DNA from: Sphingomonas yabuuchiae
GTDB lineage: Bacteria > Pseudomonadota > Alphaproteobacteria > Sphingomonadales > Sphingomonadaceae
Assembly (NCBI RefSeq): GCF_014199595.1
Contig: NZ_JACHNX010000003.1
Span: forward strand, 124,001-188,000
Length of the DNA: 64,000 nt
Direction: 5' to 3'
Shown here: positions 7,246 through 16,800 of the stretch, piece by piece
How positions within the stretch are numbered: position 1 is the stretch's first letter
Layout: every line of letters begins with the position of its first letter
Position numbers and translations under genes: made by a program
The notes under the pieces: generated by a model
Database searches by the model: none
Seen by the model: the letters and a program-made list of their open reading frames with translations, nothing else
Told to the model about the DNA's origin: nothing

Positions 7246-10200
7246 TGAACCGCATCGTCGACTTTGCGCTGCGTCAGCGACTGCTGATCGTCGGCCTGTT
7301 CTTCGCGATGATCGTCGCTGGCGTCATCGGCTTCATCAACCTCAACATCGAGGCCTATCCCGACCCGGTTCCACCGATGGTCGAGGTCATCACCCAGACC
7401 CAAGGCCTGTCCGCCGAGGAGATGGAGCGTAACGTCACCATCCCGATCGAGGTCCAGATGGCGGGCATCCCGCACCTGACCGCGATCCGCGCGATCAGCC
7501 TGTTCGGCCTGTCGGACATCAAGATCCAGTTCACCTACGACTATACCAACGAACAGGCGCGCCAGCAGGTCATCAACCGCCTGTCGCAGCTGCCGCCGCT
7601 GGCCGGTGGTGCGCAGCCGACGCTGTCGCCGACCTCGCCGGTGGGCGAAATCTATCGCTACCGCATCGCCGCGCCCAAGGGCTATTCGGTGATGGACCTG
7701 AAGACGCTGCAGGACTGGGTGCTCCAGCGCCGGTTCAAGCGGATTCCGGGCGTGATCGACGTGACGGGCTGGGGCGGCAAGCTGCGCGCCTATGACGTGG
7801 TGATCGACCAGAACCGGCTGAACGCCCATGGCGTCACCGTGGCGCAGGTGCTGGCGGCGCTGTCCAAGAGCGACGGCAATGTCGGCGGCCAGACGATCAA
7901 CTTCGGCGAACAGGCTGCGATCGTGCGCGGCATCGGCCTGATCCAGTCGCCCGACGCGATCCAGAACGTGCTGGTCGGTCAGGCGGGTGGCGCGCCCGTG
8001 CTGATCAAGGACGTGGCGACCGTCAAGGTCGGCAACGCGCCGCGTATGGGCATCGCCGGGTACAATAACGACGACGACATCGTGCAGGGCATCGTCCTGA
8101 TGCAGCGCGGCGCCCAATCGATGCCGACGATCAAGGCCGTCCAGGCCGAGGTCGCCAACATCAACGACAGCGGCGTCCTGCCCCCCGGCGTCCATCTGGA
8201 GCGGATCTACGACCGTTCCGACCTGATCAACCTGACCATCCATACCGTCATGGAAAACATGGTGGTCGGCATCCTCCTGATCTTCGCGCTCCAGTGGCTG
8301 TTCCTCGGCAATCTGCGCTCGGCGATCATCGTGGCGGCGACTATCCCCTTCGCGCTCGCCTTCGCGATCCTGATCCTGGTGTTGCAGGGGGAGAGTGCGA
8401 ACCTGCTGTCGGTCGGTGCGCTGGACTTCGGCCTTGTCGTCGATGCCTGCGTCATCATGGTGGAAAATATCTTCCGCCACATGGTCGAACGCTCTGCCGC
8501 CGTGGAGAACGGCCAGGGCCGCTACACCCTGGCCAGCCGCTTCGGCGCGGTGCTAGGCGCCTCGTCCGAGGTCAGCCGCGGCATCTTCTTTGCCGCCGCG
8601 ATCATCATCGCCAGCTTCCTGCCGCTGTTCACCCTGACCGGCGTCGAGGGGCACATCTTCGGCCCGATGGCCAAGACCTATGCCTATGCGATCAGCGGCG
8701 GCCTGCTGGCGACCTTCACCGTCGCGCCGGTGCTTTCGACGCTGCTGCTGCCGGACAAGCTGGCCGAGACCGAGACGTTCATCGTCGGCAAGCTGCGTGC
8801 GGTCTATGAACCCGCCGCCTCCTTCGCGCTGCGCAACAAGGTGGTGACGCTCGGTGGTGCCGCGCTGATGATGGTCCTGGCGGTCGTCGGCGTGCGCTCG
8901 CTGGGCATCGAGTTCCTGCCGCACCTCGAAGAAGGCAATATGTATATCCGCGCCACCCTCCCCTCCTCGATCAGCCTGGAGGCGGGCGAGAAGGTGACGA
9001 ACGAGGTGCGCAAGATCATCGCCAGCTATCCGGAGACCACGGCGGTCCTGTCCGCCCATGGCCGCCCGGACGACGGCACCGACGCGACCGGCTTCTTCAA
9101 CGTCGAGTTCTTCGTGCCGCTGAAGCCGTTCGACACCTGGCCGAGCGGCATGACCAAGGAGAAGCTGATCGACGAACTGTCGAGCCGGCTCGCCAAGAAA
9201 TATCCCGGCGTCGACTTCTCTTTCTCGCAGATCATCGAGGATAATGTCGAGGAAGCTGCCTCGGGCGTGAAGGGCGCCAATTCGATCAAGCTGTTCGGTC
9301 CCGATCTGGTCACGCTGGGAAAGCTGGCCAACCAGATCAAGGCGCAGATGGCCAAGGTGAAGGGCATCGAGGATCTCGGCGTGTTCGAGATCCTGGGCCA
9401 GCCGACCGTGCGGATCGACGTCGACCGTGCCAAGGCCGCCCGTTATGGCCTGACGCCCGACGACATCAACCAGACGGTGGCCGCCGCCATCGGTGGCCAG
9501 TCGTCCGCCGACCTGTACGAACCCGGCACCGACCGCCACTTCCCGATCATCGTGCGGTTGCAGCCGACTCAGCGCGACTCGCTGGAATCGGTGCGCAACA
9601 TCACCATCGGCGCGCCGTCGCCCGACGGCAACGGGACCGTCCAAGTGCCTCTGTCGGAGGTGGCCAACGTCAAGCTGACCAGCGGCGCCTCGTTCATCTA
9701 TCGCGAGCATCAGGAGCGCTACGTCCCGATCAAATTCTCGGTGCGTGGTCGCGATCTGGGCGGCGCGGTCGAGGAGGCGCGCGCGCGGATCAACCAGAAT
9801 GTCCAGCTGCCGCCGGGCTATCATCTGGAATGGGCGGGCGAGCTCGACAATCTGAAGAACGCGATCGCCCGGTTGGAGATCGTGGTGCCGATCAGCCTCG
9901 TGCTCATCCTGCTGCTGCTCTATGCCAATTTCGGTTCGATGCGCGACAGCCTGCTCGCCTTCTCCGCGATCCCGATGGCGGTCGTGGGCGGTGTGCTGGC
10001 GCTGGCCCTGACCGGCACGGCGTTCAGCATCTCGGCGGCGATCGGCTTCGTGGCCTTGTTCGGCATCGCGGTAATGGACGGCATCCTGGTCGTCACCACC
10101 TTCAACAACGCCATCGACGAGGGTGCGCCGCGTGAGAATGCGCTGGCCACCACCGTCAAGAACAGCCTGCGCCCGGTCGTCATGACCTGTCTGGTCGCCG

Positions 10201-10439
10201 CCATCGGCCTGTTGCCCGCCGCCCTGTCGCACGGGATCGGCAGCCAGGTGCAGAAGCCCCTCGCGCTGGTCGTGGTGGGCGGCATGACGCTGGCCCCGGT
10301 GCTGATCCTGCTGGTCCTGCCGGTGCTGATCAGCCGCTATTCCACCCGCTTGCCCTTGTCGCAGCGCAAGAAGAAGCATGATCCGATGGTCGACGACCAG
10401 GACGATACCACCACTCCTGAATCCGGGGTTCCGGCATGA
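7245..10439 (+). CDS. CzcA/CusA-family heavy-metal efflux RND pump
   Basis: A 1064-residue proton-driven inner-membrane RND transporter with the normal two-fold architecture: TM1 (LLIVGLFFAMIVAGVIGFINLN), a large periplasmic loop, TM2-6, a second loop, then TM7-12. The family D block in TM4 reads DFGLVVDACVIMVEN, which resembles the HME signature DFGxxxDGAxxxxEN but has Ala-Cys where Gly-Ala is usual. The proton-relay Asp pair is retained. FPHLEEGNMYIRATLP and DGTDATGFFNVEFFVPLKP also fit HME pumps. The metal cannot be read from sequence; divalent cations are the family norm. It overlaps the adaptor gene by one base and the outer-membrane factor gene by four. Confidence 0.94.
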   Translation: MNRIVDFALRQRLLIVGLFFAMIVAGVIGFINLNIEAYPDPVPPMVEVITQTQGLSAEEMERNVTIPIEVQMAGIPHLTAIRAISLFGLSDIKIQFTYDYTNEQARQQVINRLSQLPPLAGGAQPTLSPTSPVGEIYRYRIAAPKGYSVMDLKTLQDWVLQRRFKRIPGVIDVTGWGGKLRAYDVVIDQNRLNAHGVTVAQVLAALSKSDGNVGGQTINFGEQAAIVRGIGLIQSPDAIQNVLVGQAGGAPVLIKDVATVKVGNAPRMGIAGYNNDDDIVQGIVLMQRGAQSMPTIKAVQAEVANINDSGVLPPGVHLERIYDRSDLINLTIHTVMENMVVGILLIFALQWLFLGNLRSAIIVAATIPFALAFAILILVLQGESANLLSVGALDFGLVVDACVIMVENIFRHMVERSAAVENGQGRYTLASRFGAVLGASSEVSRGIFFAAAIIIASFLPLFTLTGVEGHIFGPMAKTYAYAISGGLLATFTVAPVLSTLLLPDKLAETETFIVGKLRAVYEPAASFALRNKVVTLGGAALMMVLAVVGVRSLGIEFLPHLEEGNMYIRATLPSSISLEAGEKVTNEVRKIIASYPETTAVLSAHGRPDDGTDATGFFNVEFFVPLKPFDTWPSGMTKEKLIDELSSRLAKKYPGVDFSFSQIIEDNVEEAASGVKGANSIKLFGPDLVTLGKLANQIKAQMAKVKGIEDLGVFEILGQPTVRIDVDRAKAARYGLTPDDINQTVAAAIGGQSSADLYEPGTDRHFPIIVRLQPTQRDSLESVRNITIGAPSPDGNGTVQVPLSEVANVKLTSGASFIYREHQERYVPIKFSVRGRDLGGAVEEARARINQNVQLPPGYHLEWAGELDNLKNAIARLEIVVPISLVLILLLLYANFGSMRDSLLAFSAIPMAVVGGVLALALTGTAFSISAAIGFVALFGIAVMDGILVVTTFNNAIDEGAPRENALATTVKNSLRPVVMTCLVAAIGLLPAALSHGIGSQVQKPLALVVVGGMTLAPVLILLVLPVLISRYSTRLPLSQRKKKHDPMVDDQDDTTTPESGVPA

Positions 10440-11857
10440 AGCGTTTCCTGACCCTGCCGCTGCTCGCCTGCGTCTCGGCCTGTGCAGTCGGCCCACATGA
10501 TCTGGACGCCCATGCCAGCCTGCCGCCCATGGCTCCCGCGCCGGTGATTGCCCCGGCGACCGGCCCGGCGCAGACCGTGTCGGCGAGCGTCGCGTCCGAA
10601 TGGTGGCATGCGTTCGGCAATGCCCAGCTCGACGCGCTGGTCGCCGAGGCGCTGGCGCATAACAATGATGTGGGGGTCGCCGAAGCGTCTTTGCGGCAGG
10701 CACGGGAACAGGCGCGGGCAACGCGTGGCTCGCTGCTGTTTCCGCAGGGTAGTCTGAGCTATCAGGCGCAGCGCAATCGCGTGTCGGACTCGCTGTCTTC
10801 GGCGGTCGCCGATGAGAACCAACTTCTCTACACGCTGCATACCGCGCAGGTCAGCGTCTCCTATGACGTCGATGCGTTCGGCGGGAACCGGGCGCAGGTC
10901 CGCTCGGCCGTGGCGCGGGCCGAGGTCGAGCGGCATCAGCTGGACGCTGCCCGGATGACGGTGGCCGCCAACTTGGTTACCGCCCTGATCGAGCGGGCGA
11001 GCCTGGCCGAACAGGTCGCCGCCGCGCAGACTGCGGTCAAGGTCAACCGCGACATCCTGACCGCGCTGCAACAGCGTCAGCGGCTGGGCGCGGTCGGTGC
11101 CTCAGACGTGGCGACGCAGCAGGCCGCGCTCGCCACCGCCGAGGGGGCCCTGCCCCCGCTGGTCCGCGCCGAAGCCGCGCAGCGCACCGTCATCGCGACG
11201 CTGATCGGCCGCCCGGCGGGTTCGGCGCTGCCGCCGCTGCCCGAGCTGTCGCAGCTGACCCTGCCGACCGAACTGCCCGCCATCGTACCGTCCGAGCTGG
11301 TCCATCGTCGCCCCGACGTGCTCGCCGCCGAAGCGCAGTTGCAGGGTGCGGGTGCCGATGTCGGCGCCGCCATCGCCGCCCGCCTGCCCAGCATTCAGCT
11401 GTCGGCCAATGCCGGTGGCTCGGCGCAGAATTTCGGCGACATGTTCAAGAGCGGCAATCCCTTCTGGGCGCTGCTCGGCGGCATCACCCAGCCGCTGTTC
11501 CACGCCAACGCGCTGCGCCACCAGCAAAAGGCGGCGGAGGCGGCGCTGGACGGGGCCAAGGCGCAATATCGCCAGGCGGTGCTCCAGGCGTTCGGCAATG
11601 TCGCGGACTCGCTGACCGGCCTGTCCACCGACGCGCAGGCGCTGGACGCGGCCCAGCGAGCGAGCAATGCGGCGGGCCAGGCGCTGACCTTCGCGCGGCG
11701 GCAGCTGGCGCTGGGCGATGTGGGGACGCTGCAACTGCTGAATGCGACCGCGACGGACGCCCAGGCCCGGTCGCAGCTGATCCAGGCCAAGGCGGCGCGA
11801 ATGACCGACACGGTCGCCCTGTTCCAGGCCGCCGGAGGACCGGTTACGGGGTCGTGA
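10436..11857 (+). CDS. NodT-family outer membrane efflux lipoprotein
   Basis: Outer-membrane channel of the tripartite efflux system, 473 residues. The N-terminus is a lipoprotein signal, MKRFLTLPLLACVSAC, with the lipobox ending at Cys16, followed by AVGPHDL; a Cys-x-VGP start is typical of NodT/OprM proteins. Two repeated OEP domains follow (residues about 55-250 and 265-465) with helical Ala/Gln-rich stretches and SYDVDAFGGNRAQVRSA. ELVHRRPDVLAAEAQL marks the start of the second repeat, as usual. It overlaps the pump gene by ATGA, so translation is coupled. No recognisable terminator follows directly. Confidence 0.93.
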   Translation: MKRFLTLPLLACVSACAVGPHDLDAHASLPPMAPAPVIAPATGPAQTVSASVASEWWHAFGNAQLDALVAEALAHNNDVGVAEASLRQAREQARATRGSLLFPQGSLSYQAQRNRVSDSLSSAVADENQLLYTLHTAQVSVSYDVDAFGGNRAQVRSAVARAEVERHQLDAARMTVAANLVTALIERASLAEQVAAAQTAVKVNRDILTALQQRQRLGAVGASDVATQQAALATAEGALPPLVRAEAAQRTVIATLIGRPAGSALPPLPELSQLTLPTELPAIVPSELVHRRPDVLAAEAQLQGAGADVGAAIAARLPSIQLSANAGGSAQNFGDMFKSGNPFWALLGGITQPLFHANALRHQQKAAEAALDGAKAQYRQAVLQAFGNVADSLTGLSTDAQALDAAQRASNAAGQALTFARRQLALGDVGTLQLLNATATDAQARSQLIQAKAARMTDTVALFQAAGGPVTGS

Positions 11858-11932
11858 GGATTTGAGGGGGTGGGCTGATCAAGGCTGGCCCCCTAGTTCT
11901 GTTCAGCCGGAGCGAAGGCCAAGGGATTTCGG

Positions 11933-12182
11933 TTCGCGCAGAGGCGCTGAGGACGCAGAGGTTGCGCTCCCCGCACCCCACTTAAATACTCATCTGTTCC
12001 CCGGCGAAGGCCGGGGCCCAGTTGCCATGCTGTTGAAAGTGTACGGCGCGGTTGCGTGGGAGGCCATGGCGGCCCGCTCTCGACGGCGCACCACAACTGG
12101 CCCCCGGCCTTCGCCGGAGTAGTCGTTCTGGCTTTGGAGCTGGGCCTTACCGCCCCCTTCGACTTCGCTCAGGCCGAACGGC
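11933..12182. repeat. Repeat-rich intergenic region (families E, A and D)
   Basis: The 369-base gap between the efflux operon and the Pit gene holds no gene. From left to right it carries a family E unit (TTCGCGCAGAGGCGCTGAGG, 11935-11965), an inverted family A pair (CCCCGGCGAAGGCCGGGG at about 11999 and its complement at about 12101), and a single family D unit (CTTCGACTTCGCTCAGGC at about 12159). The Pit terminator follows. Several repeat families clustered at one site suggest a tolerated insertion point at a transcription-unit boundary. Confidence 0.75.
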
Positions 12183-12193
12183 GCTAGGGATAA

Positions 12194-12224
12194 GAAAAAA
12201 GGGGAGGACCTTCGCCCTCCCCTT
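12194..12224 (-). terminator. Rho-independent terminator of the phosphate transporter unit
   Basis: On the minus strand AAGGGGAGG, a short loop, CCTCCCCTT and then TTTTTTC forms a classic stem followed by a U run. It starts three bases after the stop codon of the Pit gene. Confidence 0.88.
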
Positions 12225-12226
12225 GA

Positions 12227-13240
12227 TCAGAACAACCGGGTCAGCAGGTAGAAGCCCGCCCCCATCACGGCGGAGGCCGGAATGGTGATGATCCAGGCGA
12301 TCACCACATTTCCCGCCACGCCCCAGCGCACCGCCGAGGCGCGCCGGGCGACGCCCGCGCCGATGATCGAGCCGGTGATGGTGTGCGTCGTCGACACCGG
12401 AATACCCAGTGCCGAGGCGCAGAAGATCACGATCGAGCCCGCCGTCGAGGCGCTGAACCCCTGATGCTGCGACAGCTTGGTGATACGGCTGCCCATGGTC
12501 TCGATGATCTTCCAGCCGCCGGTCATCGTGCCCAGCGCCATGGCGACGTAGCAGGAGATGGCGACCCAGTGCGGCACCTCGAACGGGCCGGTCAGGCGGC
12601 CGGTCGAATAGAGGAGGACGGTGATGATCCCCATCGTCTTCTGCGCATCGTTCAGGCCGTGGCTGAGCGAATAGGCGGCCGACGAGACGAGGTGCAGGGC
12701 GCGGAAGCTGCGCTCCGCCCCGCCCGCCGTCGAGCGGCGTAAGCCCCAGCTGCTCAGCAGCATGACCAGCATCGCCAGCATCATGCCGAGCAGCGGCGAC
12801 AGCACGATGGCGAGCAGCGTCTTGTTGAGACCCGCCCACTGGACCGCACCCATGCCCGCATGGGCGACGCCCGCACCGACCAGCCCACCGACCAGCGCAT
12901 GGCTGCTCGACGACGGAATGCCGCGCAGCCAGGTGATGACGTTCCACGCCATCGCCCCGCCCAGCGCGCCGAAGATGACGGCGGGCGTCACCACGTCCTG
13001 GGCGATCAGGCCCTTGCCGACCGTCTCCGCCACCTTGTGCAGGCTCGGGAAGGCGACGGTCAGGAAATAGGCGGCGAAGTTGAAGAACGCCGCGAACACC
13101 ACCGCCGCGACCGGCGACAACAGCCGCGTCGCCACCACGGTCGCGATCGAATTGGCCGCGTCATGCAGGCCGTTGAGATAATCGAACGCCAGCGCGACCA
13201 GGATCAGGCCGGCCAGCAGCGGAAAGGCGAGTTCGTGCAT
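12227..13240 (-). CDS. pit: Pit-family inorganic phosphate transporter
   Basis: Low-affinity phosphate (metal-phosphate)/proton symporter of the inner membrane; 337 residues with about ten membrane segments. The duplicated family signature is visible in each half: DYLNGLHDAANSIATVVATR near residue 20 and YSLSHGLNDAQKTMGIITV in the second half. GIPSSSSHALVGGLVGAG and GIPVSTTHTITGSIIGAG are the paired re-entrant motifs. The ATG at MHELAF is chosen because the upstream extension overlaps the preceding DUF47 gene. DUF47 and pit lie ten bases apart and are surely one operon. I see no clear PHO box upstream, which suggests constitutive expression. Confidence 0.95.
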   Translation of the reverse strand: MHELAFPLLAGLILVALAFDYLNGLHDAANSIATVVATRLLSPVAAVVFAAFFNFAAYFLTVAFPSLHKVAETVGKGLIAQDVVTPAVIFGALGGAMAWNVITWLRGIPSSSSHALVGGLVGAGVAHAGMGAVQWAGLNKTLLAIVLSPLLGMMLAMLVMLLSSWGLRRSTAGGAERSFRALHLVSSAAYSLSHGLNDAQKTMGIITVLLYSTGRLTGPFEVPHWVAISCYVAMALGTMTGGWKIIETMGSRITKLSQHQGFSASTAGSIVIFCASALGIPVSTTHTITGSIIGAGVARRASAVRWGVAGNVVIAWIITIPASAVMGAGFYLLTRLF

Positions 13241-13250
13241 GATCCGCGCC

Positions 13251-13895
13251 TCAGGCGTGATCGATGACGATGCCGTCGATCTCGTCGGCGACATCCTCGA
13301 ACGCGTCGAGGATGCGCTCCAGATGCTTGTACACTTCCTTTTCGATGACGAAGCGCAGCGTGTCGCGCTCGCCGCATTCGTCCAGCGTACGCTTCAGGCC
13401 TGCCGCATGGATCTCGTCGGCGCGACCTTCCAGCCGGACGAGTTCCTCGGTCAGCGCATGGAGGCGGTCGCCGTTGCGCGCGACGTCGCGCATCAGCGGC
13501 ATCGCCTCGACGGTCAGCCGGGCCGCCTCGACCGCGACCGCCGCCATCTCGCGCATCTCGGGCGCGAAGTTGGTCAGCCGGTACAGGCCGATCGCGGTGG
13601 CCGCCGCGTTCATCTCGTCGATCGTATCGTCCAGCGAGCCGATCAGCGAGGTGATCGAGGCACGGTCGAACGGCGTCAGGAAGGTCGAGCGGACCGAGGT
13701 CAGCACCTGTCGCGTGATCTCGTCGGCGTCATGCTCGCGCGCGGCGACGACGGCGATCTCGTCGGCGGTGTGGCCCTGACTGTCGAACAGCCGAACGGTG
13801 GCTTCGGCCCCCGCAAGGATAGTGGCGGCTTGCGCCTCGAACAGCTCGAAGAAATTTCCCGTCTTCGGCAGGAGGCGTTGGAACCAGGCGAACAT
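13251..13895 (-). CDS. DUF47 family PhoU-like protein
   Basis: A 214-residue all-helical cytoplasmic protein of the DUF47/TIGR00153 group, distantly like PhoU. It starts MFAWFQRLLPKTGNFFELFE and has the family's acidic/His motif AREHDADEITRQVLTSVRSTFLTPFDRASITSLIGSLDDTIDEM at about residues 72-115. These proteins are nearly always encoded directly upstream of a Pit transporter and are thought to modulate it. Here the gap to pit is ten bases. The direct role is inferred from this pairing. Confidence 0.92.
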   Translation of the reverse strand: MFAWFQRLLPKTGNFFELFEAQAATILAGAEATVRLFDSQGHTADEIAVVAAREHDADEITRQVLTSVRSTFLTPFDRASITSLIGSLDDTIDEMNAAATAIGLYRLTNFAPEMREMAAVAVEAARLTVEAMPLMRDVARNGDRLHALTEELVRLEGRADEIHAAGLKRTLDECGERDTLRFVIEKEVYKHLERILDAFEDVADEIDGIVIDHA

Positions 13896-14263
13896 CAGTC
13901 GGTAAACCCCGATAGTGATCCGATAACGTGCACGTCTTCAGGCCATGACCGATCGGGCCACGACGCAACGCCGGACCGTGAAAGGGTCAAGAACCGAGGA
14001 TGGCACGAACGCCGCCCCCCTGACCAGACGCACGCCCTCCGTCAAGCAAAACCGGGTTACAACTCTGTGACAACAGGGTCCAGAGCAGCCGCGCCATGGC
14101 GGTCGGGCCATGGCCGTGGCCGATCGTAAATTCATGAGCCATTGTGGTTTTTCCGCACCACCTCTGTCACGCGAGCGCCATAATGCGCCTCTAACCGCCC
14201 GCCCTACCGGGAGAATTTAATCAGTCGGGCGGCATGAACCGCCCGCCGGAGCGTGGGGACTAT
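13896..14263. other. Divergent intergenic region, DUF47-pit / TonB receptor
   Basis: A 368-base gap with no supported gene. It must hold the promoters for the DUF47-pit unit (minus) and the TonB-dependent receptor (plus). A CTGTCAC half-site at 14164-14170 has only a poor second half (GCGCCAT) at PHO-box spacing, so I do not call a PHO box. No convincing -35/-10 pair or terminator was found by eye. Confidence 0.5.
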
Positions 14264-16621
14264 ATGAAATCGGTTATCAAGACCGCGGCGCTGCTGGGCG
14301 CTGCGTGGGGAACGCTGGCGGCCGTGCCGGCCATGGCGCAAGCTGCCGCCGATCAGGGTACGGCCACGACCGCCGCAACGGACGAGCAGCAGGGCCTGGG
14401 CGACGTCGTCGTCACCGCCGAGCGTCGTTCGGAAAGCCTGAACCGCGTGCCGGTGTCGGTCTGCGTGGTCAGCGGGTCGAACCTGCGCACCTTCCAACAG
14501 GGCGGTGAGGACATCCTTGCGCTGTCGGGCCGCGTGCCCGGCCTGTATGCCGAGACGACCACCGGCCGTATCTTCCCGCGCTTCTACATTCGCGGTCTCG
14601 GCAATATCGACTTCTATCTGGGCGCGTCGCAGCCCGTGTCGATCATCCAGGACGATGTGGTCCTGGAGCATGTCGTGCTGAAGTCGAACCCGATCTTCGA
14701 CGTCGATCAGGTCGAGGTGCTGCGCGGGCCGCAGGGTTCGCTGTTCGGTCGCAACACGACTGCGGGCATCATCAAGTTCGACACGATCAAGCCGACGCAG
14801 AGCTTCCAGAGCCGCGCGACCGCCTCGATCGGCAGCTACAACACGATCAGCATGGATGCCGGTGTCGGCGGCCCGCTGATCCGCGACGTGCTGGCCTTCC
14901 GCCTGTCCGCGCTCGTGCAGCACCGCGACAACTGGGTCGACAATAGCTATGCGGGCACCAGCCTGGACGGCACGCTGACCCCGAAGAACAACGCCATGGG
15001 CGGCTTCACCGAGCGCGACGTGCGCCTTCAGCTGCTCCTGACGCCGACCGACACGCTGTCGTTCAACCTGTCGGGCCATGCCCGCTGGTATGACGGTACC
15101 TCGACGCTGTTCCATCGCGGTGCGTTGAAGAAGGGTTCGCGCGACGTGTCGGCCGAACCGCGCGACCGCGTCGCCTATGACGAGGGTCAGGGCAATCCGC
15201 AGTCCTATGATACGCAAGGCGCCTCGCTGCGCGCCGCCTGGGATCTGGGGCCGGCCGAGCTGACCTCGATCACCGCCTATGAAACCACGGCCGGTTTCAG
15301 CAAGGGCGACACCGATGGCGGCGCGGCCGCGAACTTCCCGTTCAATGGCCAGCCCAACGGCTATGGCCTGAGCCTGGGTCAGGTCCGGGGTCTCGACCAA
15401 TGGACGCAGGAAGTCCGCCTGGCCTCGACCGGGACCGGCGCGTTCAAGTGGCAGGTCGGCGGCATCTATTTCGACAGCCGCGACGTCACCGATTTCTACC
15501 AGCGCCGCTTCTTCCTGCTGCCCGCCTATAATCCGGCGGCACCGGGCAACCCGAACACCAACAACCCGGACAACTGGGTCCGCCTGCACAACGTCAACAC
15601 CTCCTGGGGCGTGTTCGGGCAGGTCAGCTATCAGGCGACCGACCGCCTGACCCTGACCGCCGGTGGCCGGATCAGCGAGGATACCAAGCGCACCCAGCTG
15701 CTCAAGGCGCCGGGTCGGCCCGATGGCGGCGTGGTCTATCGCGGCCGCCGCGACGTGCGCCTGTCGGACACCCAGCCCAGCTGGGACCTGTCGGCCATGT
15801 ATGAGGTCAATCCGAACCTGAACGTCTATGTCCGTGCGGCACAGGGCTTCCGTGGCCCGACCATCCAGGGTCGCTCGGCGGTGTTCAATTCGGACTTCAC
15901 CACCGCGAACTCGGAAACCAACCTGTCGTTCGAGACCGGCTTTAAATCGAAGCTGTTCGACAACACGCTGCGCCTGAACGCCGCCGCCTTTGCCTACCGC
16001 GTGAAGGGCATCCAGCTGAACGGCAATGATTCGGACGGCAATGGCGTCCTGTTCAACGCCGACAAGGCCGTTGCCTACGGCATGGAAGCCGATGCGCAGT
16101 GGTTGCCGGTGCGCAACCTGGCGCTGTCGGCGGGTGTCAGCCTGCTGCACTCGGAAATCCGCGACAAGCGCGTGTTCGCCCAGACCTGCGGTCTGAACGG
16201 CGTGCAGGTCTGCACCGTGCTCGACCCATATGTCACCCGCACGGTGTTCGGCGCCCCCGCCTTCTTCGCGCAGATCGACGGCAACCCGCTGCCCAACGCG
16301 CCGGAGTACAACGTCAATCTGGCGGCCAAGTATGACATGCCGCTGGCGGATGGCGGCAAGGCGTTCATCGCGACCGACTGGAACCTGCAAGGGTACACGA
16401 ACTTCGTCCTGTACCGGACCAAGGAGTTCACCTCGAACGGCAATTTCGAGGGCGGCCTGAGCATCGGCTATTCCGCGCCGAACGACGACTGGAGCCTGTC
16501 GGTCTTCGCCCGCAACATCACGAACGAGAAGAACCTCAAGGGCGTGATCGAGAACTATATGGCGGCCGTATTCAACGAACCGCGCATCATCGGCGTGTCG
16601 TTCACCGGCAAGTATCGCTGA
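14264..16621 (+). CDS. TonB-dependent outer membrane receptor
   Basis: A 785-residue outer-membrane receptor that imports a ligand using TonB/ExbBD energy. The signal peptide MKSVIKTAALLGAAWGTLAAVPAMAQA is followed by a spacer and a TonB box GDVVVTAERR. The plug domain runs to about residue 180, with RFYIRGLGN, VDQVEVLRGPQGSLFGRNTTAGIIKF as its conserved end. The rest is the 22-strand barrel, ending IIGVSFTGKYR. The ATG at 14264 follows GGGGAC; an ATG 30 bases earlier would disrupt the signal peptide. The plug resembles the sphingomonad FecA/CirA-like group, but the substrate cannot be inferred. It is a single-gene unit with its own terminator. Confidence 0.94.
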   Translation: MKSVIKTAALLGAAWGTLAAVPAMAQAAADQGTATTAATDEQQGLGDVVVTAERRSESLNRVPVSVCVVSGSNLRTFQQGGEDILALSGRVPGLYAETTTGRIFPRFYIRGLGNIDFYLGASQPVSIIQDDVVLEHVVLKSNPIFDVDQVEVLRGPQGSLFGRNTTAGIIKFDTIKPTQSFQSRATASIGSYNTISMDAGVGGPLIRDVLAFRLSALVQHRDNWVDNSYAGTSLDGTLTPKNNAMGGFTERDVRLQLLLTPTDTLSFNLSGHARWYDGTSTLFHRGALKKGSRDVSAEPRDRVAYDEGQGNPQSYDTQGASLRAAWDLGPAELTSITAYETTAGFSKGDTDGGAAANFPFNGQPNGYGLSLGQVRGLDQWTQEVRLASTGTGAFKWQVGGIYFDSRDVTDFYQRRFFLLPAYNPAAPGNPNTNNPDNWVRLHNVNTSWGVFGQVSYQATDRLTLTAGGRISEDTKRTQLLKAPGRPDGGVVYRGRRDVRLSDTQPSWDLSAMYEVNPNLNVYVRAAQGFRGPTIQGRSAVFNSDFTTANSETNLSFETGFKSKLFDNTLRLNAAAFAYRVKGIQLNGNDSDGNGVLFNADKAVAYGMEADAQWLPVRNLALSAGVSLLHSEIRDKRVFAQTCGLNGVQVCTVLDPYVTRTVFGAPAFFAQIDGNPLPNAPEYNVNLAAKYDMPLADGGKAFIATDWNLQGYTNFVLYRTKEFTSNGNFEGGLSIGYSAPNDDWSLSVFARNITNEKNLKGVIENYMAAVFNEPRIIGVSFTGKYR

Positions 16622-16644
16622 TCGCCTCGATCATGTGATGGGAA

Positions 16645-16678
16645 AGGCCCGCCCCTCAGGCTGAGGGGCGGGCTTTTT
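16645..16678 (+). terminator. Rho-independent terminator of the TonB receptor gene
   Basis: AAGGCCCGCCCCTCA, a two-base loop and TGAGGGGCGGGC followed by TTTTT, 24 bases after the stop codon: a long GC stem with a T run. Confidence 0.9.
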
Positions 16679-16716
16679 CATGTGTGGCATGAGCTCAGCC
16701 GCCGGGTCCGGGCATG

Positions 16717-16799
16717 CGCTTCGACTTCGCTCAGCGTGAACGGATGCTGGGCCTTGATCCCCCCTCCGTTCAACCTGAGCGAAGTCGAAGGCCACGCCC
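16717..16799. repeat. Inverted repeat pair, family D (cttcgactTcgctcag...gaacgga)
   Basis: Two oppositely oriented arms, CTTCGACTTCGCTCAGCGTG and CCTGAGCGAAGTCGAAGG, flank about 30 bases. The pair sits between the convergent TonB receptor and HPP genes. Related copies are at 12.16, 39.51-39.60 and 57.52-57.66 kb, always at gene ends. Confidence 0.8.
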
Positions 16800-16800
16800 G

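Noticed and set aside
14164..14181. CTGTCAC-GCGA-GCGCCAT as a PHO box before the TonB receptor
   Set aside because: Only one half-site is good; the second matches poorly, so it is not called.
14204..16390. 728-codon frame antisense to the TonB receptor
   Set aside because: Overlaps the whole receptor gene; Arg/His/Gln-rich with no recognisable family.
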